Shown here one piece after another: positions 9,401-15,165 of a stretch of DNA of 20,440 bases; position 1 is the stretch's first letter; each line of letters starts with the position of its first letter. The translations under genes were made by a program, and so were the position numbers. Below the pieces are notes generated by a model. The model was not told the origin of the DNA. It made no database searches and was given only the letters and a program-made list of their open reading frames with translations. The stretch comes from an uncultured Bacteroidota bacterium (GTDB lineage: Bacteria > Bacteroidota > Bacteroidia > 2-12-FULL-35-15), in NCBI GenBank assembly GCA_903833025.1, contig CAILDT010000650.1, positions 1-20,440 of the forward strand. Reading direction: 5' to 3'.

Positions 9401-11381
9401 CAGATGTTGTACCTGCACATCCATTGCTAACTGCTAAACTGTAAACAGGGTTCGTACAAAAGCAAGGACCAGAATTTGTAGTAAACGTATTAGTAGCGCA
9501 ACCTGCTGCTGCTCCGCCGAAAGCATTTTTTGCTATTACATACCAGCCATATGTTGTATTAGCACTTAATGCTGGTACTCCCGACCAACTGTTGGTTGCT
9601 ACTGTAGCATTGGGTGTGCCCGGTAAGGAACCATTCACGCCAAAATAAACATCATAAGAAGTAGCGTTGGAAACAGCTGCCCAACTTAATGAAGTAAGTG
9701 TACCCGAACCAACATAACAAATTCCACTGGCATTATTTGCAGGCACTGGAGTAATGGCGCATGCTAAATTAGTTGATTGGGAATTTGTATAATTAGGAGT
9801 AAGGTAACATTGTGAAGAGGATGTGTATTCATAAAAGCTAAAAAAATAATTGACTCCTGCCGTAAGCCCTGTAATAGTAGTTGAGGTACCTGTTCCGTTA
9901 TACACCACAAATCCACCGCCTAATGCTGTGCCACTTCCGTAAATAGTGTTTGGGGTGTATGTTGGTCCTGTGGTTGGGTCAGCACTTATAGCACTTGCTG
10001 CCCGAGCTACTATTAATACATCGTCCCCGTTTCCTCTTGTCCAATTTATTGTCATCGAGGTTAAACCAACAGAGGAGGCGGTAAATCCACTTGATTGTGT
10101 TGTTGGTGGACTACATAATGTAAATGAGTTTTGAGTTCCATATACAGTACCTGCACTATTAGTAGCAAAAGCAACATAATAATAAGTACCTGCCGCTAAC
10201 CCTGTTAGGTTATTAGAAAAAGCTCCTATACCTCCTACTAAATTATTGCCGACAACAAGTGTTCCTGTTGTAGCTGGGTTGAAACCATTAGTATTGCTGT
10301 ATTTAAATCCATAACCTGTTATTGCCGATGCACACCCTACTGTATTAATAGTACCAGAAATAGTAGCAGATGTAGGTGTTACGTTGCTTGCACTGCCAGT
10401 AGTTACGGTAGGGAAATTGTTATTAATTGTAATTGCTGTTGGTGTTGGTTCTCCTGTTATTCCAGAAGGATTGGAAGGGTTAACTCTTATTAAATAGCCA
10501 CTGCCTGTTACTGTACCTGACGGAATAGTAACTGACATAGTTTGCGAACCTGATGTTGTTGAAGTTACTGTTCCAATTGTTATAGGCGAAGAAAAACTGC
10601 CTGCTGCATTACTTAATTGTGCTGTAAATACGTTACCTGCATTCCAACTTCCAGCAGCAAAAAAAGTAAGTGTTTGTGTTGTTCCTGCGCATACTGTTGA
10701 ACTAAGAGCAGTATTTGTAACCGCATTTCCAAATATCTGAATATAGTAAGTAGCGTAAGGGGGTTGAGTTGAACCATAATTATATGGTCCTGTAATACCA
10801 CCACCTGCTGTCCATTGCCAAATTTTATTTCCATCATTAAATGAAGAAGTGGGTGTAGTTCCCGAAGTTGCCGGAGTACATAAATAAGGACCACCGTTGG
10901 CATTATTACACGATTCTCCAAAGGCAAATGTACTGTAACCACTATATGCTGTTGTATTTAAAGGAACACTAAAAAGTGTTGCTGTACCCGTTCCTCCTGT
11001 TACAATATTTGCTCCTATACCTGTTAAAGTAGATGTTGCAAACCCTGTTGGAGTATTGGGAGTACCAGTACCATCCATTGATGCATAATAGAAAGTGAAA
11101 ATTTTTGTGCCTGTAGTTGACCTGTAACATACAATACTGTATTTATTTACATATAATGTAGTGGCACCGCCTAATGAACTATTCGCTATTGGGATGTCAT
11201 CTAATTGGGCAGTATTTGCGGCACCAATTGTAGTGCTGTAAAGAGAGCCCGATGAGTTACCATAAATAGCAGTTTGCGCTTTTAAATTATAGCACGTTAA
11301 ACACACTATAATAAGCGTCATCAAAAACTTTGCACAATGAGCAAAGAAAGAAACTGTTTTTTTGTTTGTAATTGTTTTCAT
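3453..11381 (-). CDS. giant modular T9SS surface protein (GEVED, FN3, PKD-like, HYR repeats)
   Basis: This 2642-residue protein starts at ATG 11379-11381 and has a signal peptide at about residues 1-36. Domains in order: an unassigned N-terminal region (37-220); an Ig-like segment (221-322); three FN3-like modules (323-424, 425-540, 541-638); GEVED 1 (642-802, YIDFNNNGSF, GEVEDY at 791-796); Ig-like (803-897); GEVED 2 (899-1055, WIDYNDNGSF, variant GETEDY at 1045-1050); two near-identical 96-residue Ig-like repeats (1057-1248); three PKD-like modules (1249-1529); six HYR-type modules (1530-1988); a fourth PKD-like module (1989-2084); five modules with the SGP-C-x-TATY pattern (2085-2546); and a type A T9SS sorting domain (about 2560-2642, IYPNPTTNEF, VYDVLGNKVV, GMYFVRLRD). 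No enzyme domain is visible. An adhesin or surface-matrix role is inferred from architecture only. Composition is rich in Thr, Ser, Gly, Val and Asn. It ends in a strong terminator. Confidence 0.9.
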   Translation of the reverse strand: MKTITNKKTVSFFAHCAKFLMTLIIVCLTCYNLKAQTAIYGNSSGSLYSTTIGAANTAQLDDIPIANSSLGGATTLYVNKYSIVCYRSTTGTKIFTFYYASMDGTGTPNTPTGFATSTLTGIGANIVTGGTGTATLFSVPLNTTAYSGYSTFAFGESCNNANGGPYLCTPATSGTTPTSSFNDGNKIWQWTAGGGITGPYNYGSTQPPYATYYIQIFGNAVTNTALSSTVCAGTTQTLTFFAAGSWNAGNVFTAQLSNAAGSFSSPITIGTVTSTTSGSQTMSVTIPSGTVTGSGYLIRVNPSNPSGITGEPTPTAITINNNFPTVTTGSASNVTPTSATISGTINTVGCASAITGYGFKYSNTNGFNPATTGTLVVGNNLVGGIGAFSNNLTGLAAGTYYYVAFATNSAGTVYGTQNSFTLCSPPTTQSSGFTASSVGLTSMTINWTRGNGDDVLIVARAASAISADPTTGPTYTPNTIYGSGTALGGGFVVYNGTGTSTTITGLTAGVNYFFSFYEYTSSSQCYLTPNYTNSQSTNLACAITPVPANNASGICYVGSGTLTSLSWAAVSNATSYDVYFGVNGSLPGTPNATVATNSWSGVPALSANTTYGWYVIAKNAFGGAAAGCATNTFTTNSGPCFCTNPVYSLAVSNGCAGTTSGDYIGNVTFAGINNTTGCNAATSPYYTYFSAITANVTQSGTFPVSVSATASGAAFQLFKVYIDFNNNGSFDDAGEMVYTSGFISTATNSTSGNISIPANAPLGTHRLRVRSTNPLSSNINANSCSDDGYIGEVEDYNVIVAIAPACSGTPSPGATIASAALACSTTTINLSLQNATSGTGVTYQWQSSPTIAFSSPTNLGTSATQNTTQTVTSYYRCIVTCSGNSGTSTPVLVTSTTPCVCTTPTTGSNGCSLGLYINNFTFAGINNTSGCFNPIPYINPYYSYFQGLTAAVAQNQTYSISISTPTNAGNYSQYFRAWIDYNDNGSFEDAGELVFDGGSINTGTNVSTGNVTISPTANPGTHLMRIRSGNVTTGMNSCSDNSVSGETEDYMVAVVQCSVAPTALVGATSLCTSGTATLTQTGGSLGTNAYWQWYQDANYTVPVGGQLSTANASITVSPTVTTTYYLRAEGNSGPCGAITAGPSTGVTITVNTPSVAPTTLNGATSYCVSGTATLSQTGGSLGTGAYWQWYSDAGYTVTVGAQLSSANASLTVSPSSTTTFYLRAEGTSAPCSATLAGPSIGVTVTVNVSPTGSASNNVPICSGTQTNIALSASVSGSSFTWTGAQQSGATVNGGSSGSGTSIQQTLTNAGNSINGVYRYTVTPTSPSGCVGTPFIVDVTVKPTPIGASSGDETICSGDVTTVTFSSSTGASTYTWTSAASAGVTGNSDCSATCGNGIAQSLSNSGTTDGTVTYSIVPTAASCVGSAFTYIATVGATPVVSASNTTIYSGAAANVAITSTVSNTDITWSQVVISGSATGSADCPGGCGNTITDVLINTGTVDAVVQYTISSATQNGCPGADVVIDVTVKALPTITCPATANLNSDAGMCTSSASIGSPSVTGTSTTVSHSPAGPYSLGSNIITWTATDGGGNTATCTQTVIVTDNQNPTIATNSNITVSNDAGVCSAVVTFASPTATDNCSVSSVVCTPASGSTFASGSTTVTCVATDAAGNTASSTFIVTVSDTQPPTISGLSTVTATTNTGCTATGVNLGTPITADNCSVASVSNNAPTAFPLGNTTVIWTVTDAAGNTTTATQLVVVTDNVNPTITAPAAVNTTTNSGCTATGVNLGTPITADNCSVASVTNNAPTVFPLGNTTVIWTVTDGGGNTATATQIVTVADNVNPTIIPPATINATTNAGCFATGVNLGNPTTADNCTVASTSNNAPTTFPLGNTTVTWTVTDAAGNTTTATQLVIVTDNVNPTITAPAAVTVCSGSTVNLGTPTTADNCGVLSVTNNAPSTYPTGTTTVTWTVTDNSGNTATATQIVTVNASPVGSAANIVICNGDPSNVILNSTISGSTFAWTSAVTVGSVIGNGSCTSNCGTTIADVLTNLGSIHGVVEYTVTPTSPAGCVGAPFVVDVTVGAAPAAPVISGPSVVCLITNTTYSCAIVPEATTYTWTVPTGVTGMTINSGQGTTAINVTISAGTVIGNVTCTASNNCGNSTTTSMAVTKKPAQPGAITGPTSICGQSTATYSIAAVFGATSYAWTLPAGMTIISGTGTTSITVSVSTSFIYGLVKVSAVNACGNVPATNLAVYGNVPGTPVSISGPTAVCGLTTATYTTPLVSGATGYQWTITGAGSISGSSTGSTVTVILNGTTGGTIAVAATNVCGQGSFRSMNLSSTPAAPGVITGPTILCGLTTACYSVTPLAGMTYTWTTPNGVTIPTGGGQGTSSICVQFGTLFQNAASGAITVTATSQCGTSTASNLVISQVQAPGFPSGPTVTTVGGVTSSNVTGLSSTTYSITPITGALDYIWSVATVSGGAIKILNSVGQLVTADTTTSAQITVVFTGTSGIYTGHGSVSVRAQYSCVARTTNTSAPKTVPISGSALRPIGMENNGMFSGIYPNPTTNEFMIDVTSDVDKDIVIEVYDVLGNKVVEQKHTIVSGDSSLKTNIEEFETGMYFVRLRDNDGNLLFTQRVIKQ
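3744..5129 (-). repeat. five PKD-like/Ig-like modules (about 85-115 residues each)
   Basis: Residues 2085-2546 of the 2642-residue protein consist of five successive modules. Each begins near a GP(S/T) and a lone Cys, then TATY or TTYT, then a Y-x-W-T strand, and ends with an NCG- or CG-type strand in all but the last. They are diverged at residue level, so this is an old repeat array. Confidence 0.75.
5418..6794 (-). repeat. six HYR-type modules with near-identical central copies
   Basis: Residues 1530-1988 of the large protein form six modules of about 70-80 residues carrying the HYR signature: TADNCSVASV, then FPLGNTTVIWTVTD, then AAGNT or GGGNT. Copies 3-5 (residues 1683-1918, bases 5628-6335) are the closest to one another. 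At DNA level a 52-bp stretch is identical at 5975-6026 and 6209-6260, exactly 234 bp (78 codons) apart, which indicates recent duplication or gene conversion. Confidence 0.85.
7638..8213 (-). repeat. tandem pair of 96-residue Ig-like modules
   Basis: Residues 1057-1152 and 1153-1248 of the large protein are two adjacent copies of one 96-residue module. Shared segments include SGTATL(T/S)QTGGSLGT, AYWQWY and YYLRAEG or FYLRAEG. No indel separates the copies, so the duplication (288 bp per unit) is probably recent. Confidence 0.85.
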
Positions 11382-11441
11382 TTGTTTTGGGTTTTGGGTT
11401 AGTTATTTAATTAAATGTTCGATTTATTAAAACTACTATTT

Positions 11442-11459
11442 GTGTTATTTTTTTAACAC
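11442..11459. promoter_or_regulatory. short dyad in the leader of the giant surface protein gene
   Basis: GTGTTA (11442-11447) and TAACAC (11454-11459) form a perfect 6-bp inverted repeat around six T. It lies 61-78 bp upstream of the ATG at 11381, just downstream of a candidate promoter. It could be an operator or a small leader hairpin; the sequence cannot decide. Confidence 0.25.
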
Positions 11460-11463
11460 CCTG

Positions 11464-11494
11464 CAAATTAAAACTATTTAATTGATATAATCAA
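11464..11494 (-). promoter_or_regulatory. candidate promoter of the giant surface protein gene
   Basis: On the minus strand TTG (11492-11494) is followed after 21 bp by TAATTTG (11464-11470), which resembles the Bacteroidota TTG / TAnnTTTG arrangement with one base missing from the -7 box. The predicted leader is about 75 nt. Tentative. Confidence 0.3.
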
Positions 11495-11549
11495 TAGGTG
11501 TTGTTAATTTTATTTTTTAGAAGATTAATGGTTGGTTAGTTTCAAAATA

Positions 11550-11586
11550 AAAAGTTTAAAGTTACGATGCGCAACTTTGAACTTTT
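11550..11586 (-). terminator. terminator of the 236-residue gene
   Basis: Two 14-nt arms (11550-11563 and 11573-11586) pair except at one position, around the 9-nt loop ACGATGCGC. On the minus strand the stem runs into a T-rich tract. The hairpin starts 2 bp after the TAG stop of the 236-residue gene, which separates that gene from the giant surface protein gene downstream. Confidence 0.75.
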
Positions 11587-11588
11587 AT

Positions 11589-12299
11589 CTACGCATAAAA
11601 CACTTTCGATACCACCCAGCCAGTAGTGCCGTGTTTAGTAGTTGTTATCCGTTTTCTGAAAATATATTTAACCCTTTTCTGTAAATTTTTTGCAACCGTT
11701 TTTGCTTTTGTGGTATTAGGAAGAGGCATCCACGTTTCGCCACCATCAATGCTTTGCTCCCACTCATAGGACGCTCTCGTTCGTTTGCCATTTATTTTAT
11801 ATTCAATGCAACGAAGTATTGCTTCATTAATTCCATCGCCTGATTCAACAGTAAAATCCTGTTTATTTTTCTTGCCTATTTTAACAATGTACATCATTGC
11901 AAATGCAATTATTTCAGCAGCAAGGCGTGGATTTTTTCTTACCTTATAATTTACATAGTCCAGCAGGGCAGCGTGCGTGTCTTTCAAATCGTTCTTTTTT
12001 GTATTCTTTTCTCCAGCCATACCTTTCACTCTTTTCGCTTTTTTTAATGCACTGTCGAACGCTTTTATCTGTTTTTCCCAATCTTCAAGATATTGAAACG
12101 GAGGTGTGAAATATCCATTTCGATTTTCTATCTGTGCAGCATACATCGTTCGCGACCTTGCCAGAAAGTCCAAATCCCGTTTCGGCATCTTTAGCTTTGC
12201 TTTTATCTTGCGTACACTGCTTCCTATCATTATAATGTATTTGCAGGCAAGCGTTACACGTTCTTTAATGGTTGCTGGCACTTTGGTTTTGTTTGTCAT
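11589..12299 (-). CDS. unrecognised basic protein with helical N-terminus and FN3-like C-terminus
   Basis: This is a 236-residue protein starting at ATG, with no signal peptide or membrane segment. Residues 1-150 look mostly helical and rich in lysine (KIKAKLKMPKRDLDF at 31-45, ALKKAKRVKG at 84-93, DYVNYKVRKNPRLAAEII at 114-131). Residues about 155-236 resemble a fibronectin type III fold: YEWEQSIDGGETWMPLP at 178-194, a K-A-K-T-V strand, then VKYIFRKRITT at 210-220. FN3 modules usually act in binding, so a ligand-binding or scaffold role is possible, but I assign no function. The gene is flanked by its own terminator 2 bp after the stop and by a 42-bp-phased repeat array ending about 90 bp before the start, so gene and array form one isolated unit. 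The high net positive charge would suit nucleic-acid binding; that is inference. Confidence 0.65.
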   Translation of the reverse strand: MTNKTKVPATIKERVTLACKYIIMIGSSVRKIKAKLKMPKRDLDFLARSRTMYAAQIENRNGYFTPPFQYLEDWEKQIKAFDSALKKAKRVKGMAGEKNTKKNDLKDTHAALLDYVNYKVRKNPRLAAEIIAFAMMYIVKIGKKNKQDFTVESGDGINEAILRCIEYKINGKRTRASYEWEQSIDGGETWMPLPNTTKAKTVAKNLQKRVKYIFRKRITTTKHGTTGWVVSKVFYA

Positions 12300-12379
12300 C
12301 GGTTTGTTTGTTATTGTTAAATGGTTACTTCTCTTTGTTGCTAGTTCTGTTTTCTCTGATAACGCACCGCTTCTCTTCT

Positions 12380-12601
12380 TTACCAGTGCAGTTCTGGTCG
12401 TCTTGTGTCACAAAACGCTTGGTATCGGTTTGTTGTTGGTTCATTTGTGTCACATTTCGACTGGTACAGAGTCATTGTCGGTTCAAATGTGTCACAAATG
12501 GCTGGGTAATTATCCATTGCTAAACCATTTGTGTCGCATTTGGCTTGGCGATGGAACATTTCTACTCGTTTTGTGACACATTTGGACTGGTACAGTAGCA
12601 T
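12380..12601 (-). CDS. possible small ORF of 14-residue repeats within the phased array
   Basis: This is a 73-codon ATG-to-TAA frame running through the array. It encodes five visible 14-residue units with a C-(D/V)-T core and a Y-Q-(S/A) lead-in; the frame stays open through a sixth unit upstream of the ATG. Between copies several differences are synonymous in this frame: Gln CAG/CAA, Ser TCC/TCG, Ala GCC/GCG, Cys TGT/TGC. That is the only evidence for translation. No ribosome binding site is visible, and with a 42-bp period any frame lacking a stop in one unit tends to stay open. It ends 80 bp before the 236-residue gene, so it could be a leader ORF or a by-product of the repeats. Confidence 0.2.
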   Translation of the reverse strand: MLLYQSKCVTKRVEMFHRQAKCDTNGLAMDNYPAICDTFEPTMTLYQSKCDTNEPTTNRYQAFCDTRRPELHW

Positions 12602-12640
12602 TATCAGCTGTTTTGTGACACAAAACGACTGAATCTATAC
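12393..12640. repeat. phased array: six TGTGWCACA near-palindromes every 42 bp
   Basis: Cores start at 12404, 12446, 12488, 12530, 12572 and 12614, giving five intervals of exactly 42 bp. The first three read TGTGTCACA, the fourth TGTGTCGCA and the last two TGTGACACA, so the palindrome's centre base flips between copies. On the minus strand a second conserved block, roughly TACCAGYC, sits just before the core, leaving about 18 variable bases per unit. Forty-two bp is about four helical turns, which would place all cores on one face of the DNA. The same strand is open in one frame across all six units and reads as 14-residue repeats (consensus YQSKCDT plus seven variable residues). The array lies upstream of the 236-residue gene and looks richer in GC than its surroundings. 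It may be an operator array, a mobile repeat or a coding repeat; none is shown. Confidence 0.9.
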
Positions 12641-12834
12641 TTATAAAGGACAGCACCCAATTTCCGACCAACAAAACTTGTTTCATAATCTATTCATTAA
12701 GTGTTATAAGCACTGCTAACAGGCACGCTTTGCAAAACTCCGGAGTAGCAATTGTTGTATAACGACTATACTGAAGGGAAATATAATGCCAACGAAAGTA
12801 GATTTAGTTTTCGGATAAAAGGTTTTATTATTGT

Positions 12835-12896
12835 TACATCTTATGAACAATTATTTTTATTCTTCTTTATTTTTTACTCCTTATATATAAGATGTA
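12835..12896. promoter_or_regulatory. 10-bp inverted repeat overlapping the promoter of the zinc-ribbon gene
   Basis: TACATCTTAT (12835-12844) and ATAAGATGTA (12887-12896) are perfect inverted repeats separated by 42 bp. The right arm overlaps the first two bases of the candidate -7 box at 12895-12902. The layout suits an operator bound at two half-sites or by looping; no regulator is identified. Confidence 0.4.
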
Positions 12897-12902
12897 TATT
12901 TG
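12895..12902 (+). promoter_or_regulatory. -7 box upstream of the zinc-ribbon gene
   Basis: TATATTTG matches all six defined bases of TAnnTTTG. It ends 7 bp before the ATG at 12910, so transcription would start close to or at the start codon, giving a nearly leaderless mRNA. The matching TTG-type -33 element is not obvious. Confidence 0.5.
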
Positions 12903-12909
12903 TTGAACA

Positions 12910-13230
12910 ATGAGTAACAAATATTCACAACAGCAGCAAGCCGCGCAAAATTTAAGAAAGGCGCAAAAAGAAATTGAGAACAAGCAAAAAGCGTGTACCA
13001 ACAAAACTGCTTATCCTACACATGAGCTTGCAATTCAAAAGGGGCAAAGTGCCTACAAATGTGAATATTGCGGCTTTTGGCATCGCACATCAAAGGTTTC
13101 TAAATTTGTAAGAAATATAGTTGCCAGAAAACCGTTAGGTCCCAAGAAAAAAAAGAAAAGGAAAGGGTCGGCTCGCACTAAAACGATGAAGTTAAATGGA
13201 AAACGTGTGCCTGTAAAAAGAAAACACTAA
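12910..13230 (+). CDS. small basic protein with zinc-ribbon-like motif
   Basis: This 106-residue protein starts at ATG. The N-terminal 28 residues are polar and rich in Gln and Lys. Residues 29-58 carry a C-x21-C-x2-C-x3-H arrangement (C29, C51, C54, H58, within YKCEYCGFWH), which resembles the small single-zinc motif found in many short uncharacterised phage, plasmid and chromosomal proteins. Residues 79-106 are a lysine/arginine-rich tail (KKKKKRKG, KRVPVKRKH) without structure-forming features. Zinc binding is inferred from residue spacing; nucleic-acid binding is inferred from charge. The family is not one I can name. It heads the plus-strand gene run, 33 bp before the DUF885 gene, and has a strong -7 box and a dyad immediately upstream. 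Confidence 0.75.
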   Translation: MSNKYSQQQQAAQNLRKAQKEIENKQKACTNKTAYPTHELAIQKGQSAYKCEYCGFWHRTSKVSKFVRNIVARKPLGPKKKKKRKGSARTKTMKLNGKRVPVKRKH

Positions 13231-13263
13231 TAAAAACTATTATCTTTACCGCAAATATAAAAG

Positions 13264-15105
13264 ATGAAAAAACTATTCTACTCCATTACCATTATTTCGT
13301 TAGCACTGCTAACTGCCTGCGGAAGCGGGAAGCAACAAGCATCAGACAAAAAAATATTTACTGCAGATGAAATAAAATCACAAAGTGCATTAGCCAATAA
13401 ATTTTTCGACAGTGTGTTTGATGCTGATGTATCGCGCGACCCGATGCGCCAATCATATCTCGGAATAAAAAAAGATTATGATAAATGGACCGATATAAGT
13501 GATGAGCACGCACAAAAAGAATTGGAATTTGTGAAAGCAGATTTAGATTTGCTTCACAAAAACTTTCAGATGGACGCGCTTAATGATGTAACAAAAATAT
13601 CGTATCGTCTGTTAGAAAAGCAATGCGTACAAACGATTGATAACTTCAAATGGAGATTTCACAACTATCCTGTTAATCAAATGGACGGACCACATTCTGC
13701 CATTCCGGCGTTTTTAATTAATATACATACTGTAGCAAATAAAAAAGAAGCAGAAGATTATATCGCTCGCCTTTCGGGTATCAATGCCCTGTTCGACCAG
13801 TTGCTTGTGAATTTAAAAATACGTGAAGCGAAAAATATTATTCCTCCTAAGTTTGTTTTTCCTTATGTGTTAAGCGATTGTAAAAATATTATTGCAGGCG
13901 AGCCATTCGAAAAAGGAAAACCAGCAAACGCTTTGTTAGAAGATATTACAAAGAAAGTGAATGATTTGAAAGAGGTAGATGATAAAACAAAAAAGGAGTT
14001 GATTGAGAAAGCAAAACAAGCAATGTTAACTTCCGTAAAACCTGCTTACGAAAAACTAATGGCGTATTGGAATGAGTTGGAGAAAAAAGCAACTACTGAT
14101 GATGGTGCTTGGAAAATGCCTGATGGCGATGCTTTTTACGATGCCGCATTAAAACAAACTACTACTACCAATATGACTGCCGATGAAATTCACGAATTAG
14201 GATTGAAAGAAGTAGCGCGAATACACGAAGAGATGAAGGCAATAATGAAGAAAGTAAATTTCAAGAAAGATAACTTAAATGATTTCTTCGATTTTATGCT
14301 TACTGATAAACAGTTTTATTATGCAAATACTGCCGAAGGGAAAGAAGCGTATCGTGTAAAAGCAGTAAAAATTATTGATGATATGAAACAGCAATTGCCA
14401 AAGTTATTTAACACATTACCAAAAGCAACTATTGAAGTAAAAGCAGTAGAAGCATTTCGTGAAAAGTCGGCCGGTGGTGCGTTTTATGAAGAACCAGCAT
14501 TGGATGGTTCGCGCCCAGGTCGTTATTACATTAACTTGTATGATATGACAAATCAGGCAACCTACCAGATGGAAGCATTAGCTTATCACGAAGGAATACC
14601 TGGGCATCATATGCAAATAGCGATAGCGCAGGAATTAACAGATATGCCTAAGTTTCGGAAAAATGGGGGGAACACAGCGTATGTAGAAGGTTGGGCATTG
14701 TACTCGGAACGTGTGCCAAAAGAAATTGGTTTCTATCAAGACCCTTATTCCGACTTTGGAAGATTAGCAATGGAACTTTTCCGTGCTGCGCGATTGGTTG
14801 TAGATACAGGTATTCACCGTAAAAAGTGGACAAGGGAAATGGCGTTAAAATATTTTAAAGATAATACTCCTGACCCAGAAGGCGATAATCTAAAGGAGAT
14901 TGAGCGGTACATCGTTTGGCCCTCGCAAGCTACAGGTTATAAAATTGGGATGAATAAAATACTCGAACTCCGCGAAAACGCTAAAAAGAAATTAGGAGAT
15001 AAGTTTGATATTCGTGAGTTTCACGATGTAGTACTTACTTCCGGACCGCTACCAATGGACGTGTTGGAAGAGATGGTGAATAGCTGGGTAGCAAAAAAAA
15101 TATGA
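13264..15105 (+). CDS. DUF885-family lipoprotein, putative zinc metallopeptidase
   Basis: This 613-residue protein has a lipoprotein signal peptide (hydrophobic residues 4-16, lipobox LTAC with Cys19, then GSG), so it should be anchored to a membrane on the periplasmic side or at the surface. The C-terminal half holds the DUF885 hallmark YHEGIPGHHMQ (H442, E443, H448, H449) and YVEGWALYSE with E475, the likely zinc ligands and catalytic glutamate. GRYYINLYD, WPSQATGYKIG and SGPLPMDVLE are further family blocks. The family is considered a zincin-type peptidase group related to M32-like enzymes; its specificity is poorly known. Length and start agree with the family. A TATCTTTA -7-like box at 13241-13248 could give it an independent promoter. 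The next gene is a second peptidase, which suggests a shared role in peptide breakdown. Confidence 0.9.
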   Translation: MKKLFYSITIISLALLTACGSGKQQASDKKIFTADEIKSQSALANKFFDSVFDADVSRDPMRQSYLGIKKDYDKWTDISDEHAQKELEFVKADLDLLHKNFQMDALNDVTKISYRLLEKQCVQTIDNFKWRFHNYPVNQMDGPHSAIPAFLINIHTVANKKEAEDYIARLSGINALFDQLLVNLKIREAKNIIPPKFVFPYVLSDCKNIIAGEPFEKGKPANALLEDITKKVNDLKEVDDKTKKELIEKAKQAMLTSVKPAYEKLMAYWNELEKKATTDDGAWKMPDGDAFYDAALKQTTTTNMTADEIHELGLKEVARIHEEMKAIMKKVNFKKDNLNDFFDFMLTDKQFYYANTAEGKEAYRVKAVKIIDDMKQQLPKLFNTLPKATIEVKAVEAFREKSAGGAFYEEPALDGSRPGRYYINLYDMTNQATYQMEALAYHEGIPGHHMQIAIAQELTDMPKFRKNGGNTAYVEGWALYSERVPKEIGFYQDPYSDFGRLAMELFRAARLVVDTGIHRKKWTREMALKYFKDNTPDPEGDNLKEIERYIVWPSQATGYKIGMNKILELRENAKKKLGDKFDIREFHDVVLTSGPLPMDVLEEMVNSWVAKKI

Positions 15106-15122
15106 GTTATGAATGTGCATTT

Positions 15123-15162
15123 CGACTAATAAACCAATGAACAAATAAACTAATGAACTAAA
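15123..15162 (+). repeat. tandem octamer repeat, consensus about RAACNAAT, five copies
   Basis: The spacer between the two peptidase genes reads CGACTAAT, AAACCAAT, GAACAAAT, AAACTAAT, GAACTAAA with no gaps. It ends 3 bp before the ATG of the M42 gene, so it forms the translation-initiation region. Replication slippage there could change start-site spacing; any effect is inference. Confidence 0.6.
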
Positions 15163-15165
15163 AAA

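Larger units (their letters stand above)
12641..12909. other. non-coding intergenic region with clustered palindromes
   Basis: No credible gene is visible in this stretch between the array and the zinc-ribbon gene. It holds GTTATA (12703-12708) and TATAAC (12758-12763), which bracket three perfect palindromes packed almost end to end: TTTGCAAA (12729-12736), ACTCCGGAGT (12737-12746) and CAATTG (12749-12754). A small imperfect hairpin, AGTGTTATAAGCACT, lies at 12700-12714. Further right is a 10-bp dyad (annotated separately) and an AT-rich promoter region. Confidence 0.6.

Noticed and set aside
12106..12576. Plus-strand open frame of 156 codons running across the start of the 236-residue gene and into the array
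   Set aside because: Its left part overlaps the 236-residue gene in antisense and its right part is the 42-bp repeat read on the other strand. No family similarity or initiation signal supports it.
12393..12640. CRISPR array
   Set aside because: The conserved blocks are degenerate, the variable parts are only about 18 bp, the cores are palindromic with a flipping centre base, and no cas-like gene is in the window.
12703..12763. Integron attC site
   Set aside because: The length fits, but the ends do not match the RYYYAAC/GTTRRRY boxes in the correct polarity and the inner arms do not pair. No integrase or cassette series is visible.
11521..12770. Insertion sequence or transposon carrying the 236-residue gene
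   Set aside because: No transposase motif, terminal inverted repeats or target-site duplication could be found around the gene-array unit, so mobility remains only a possibility.
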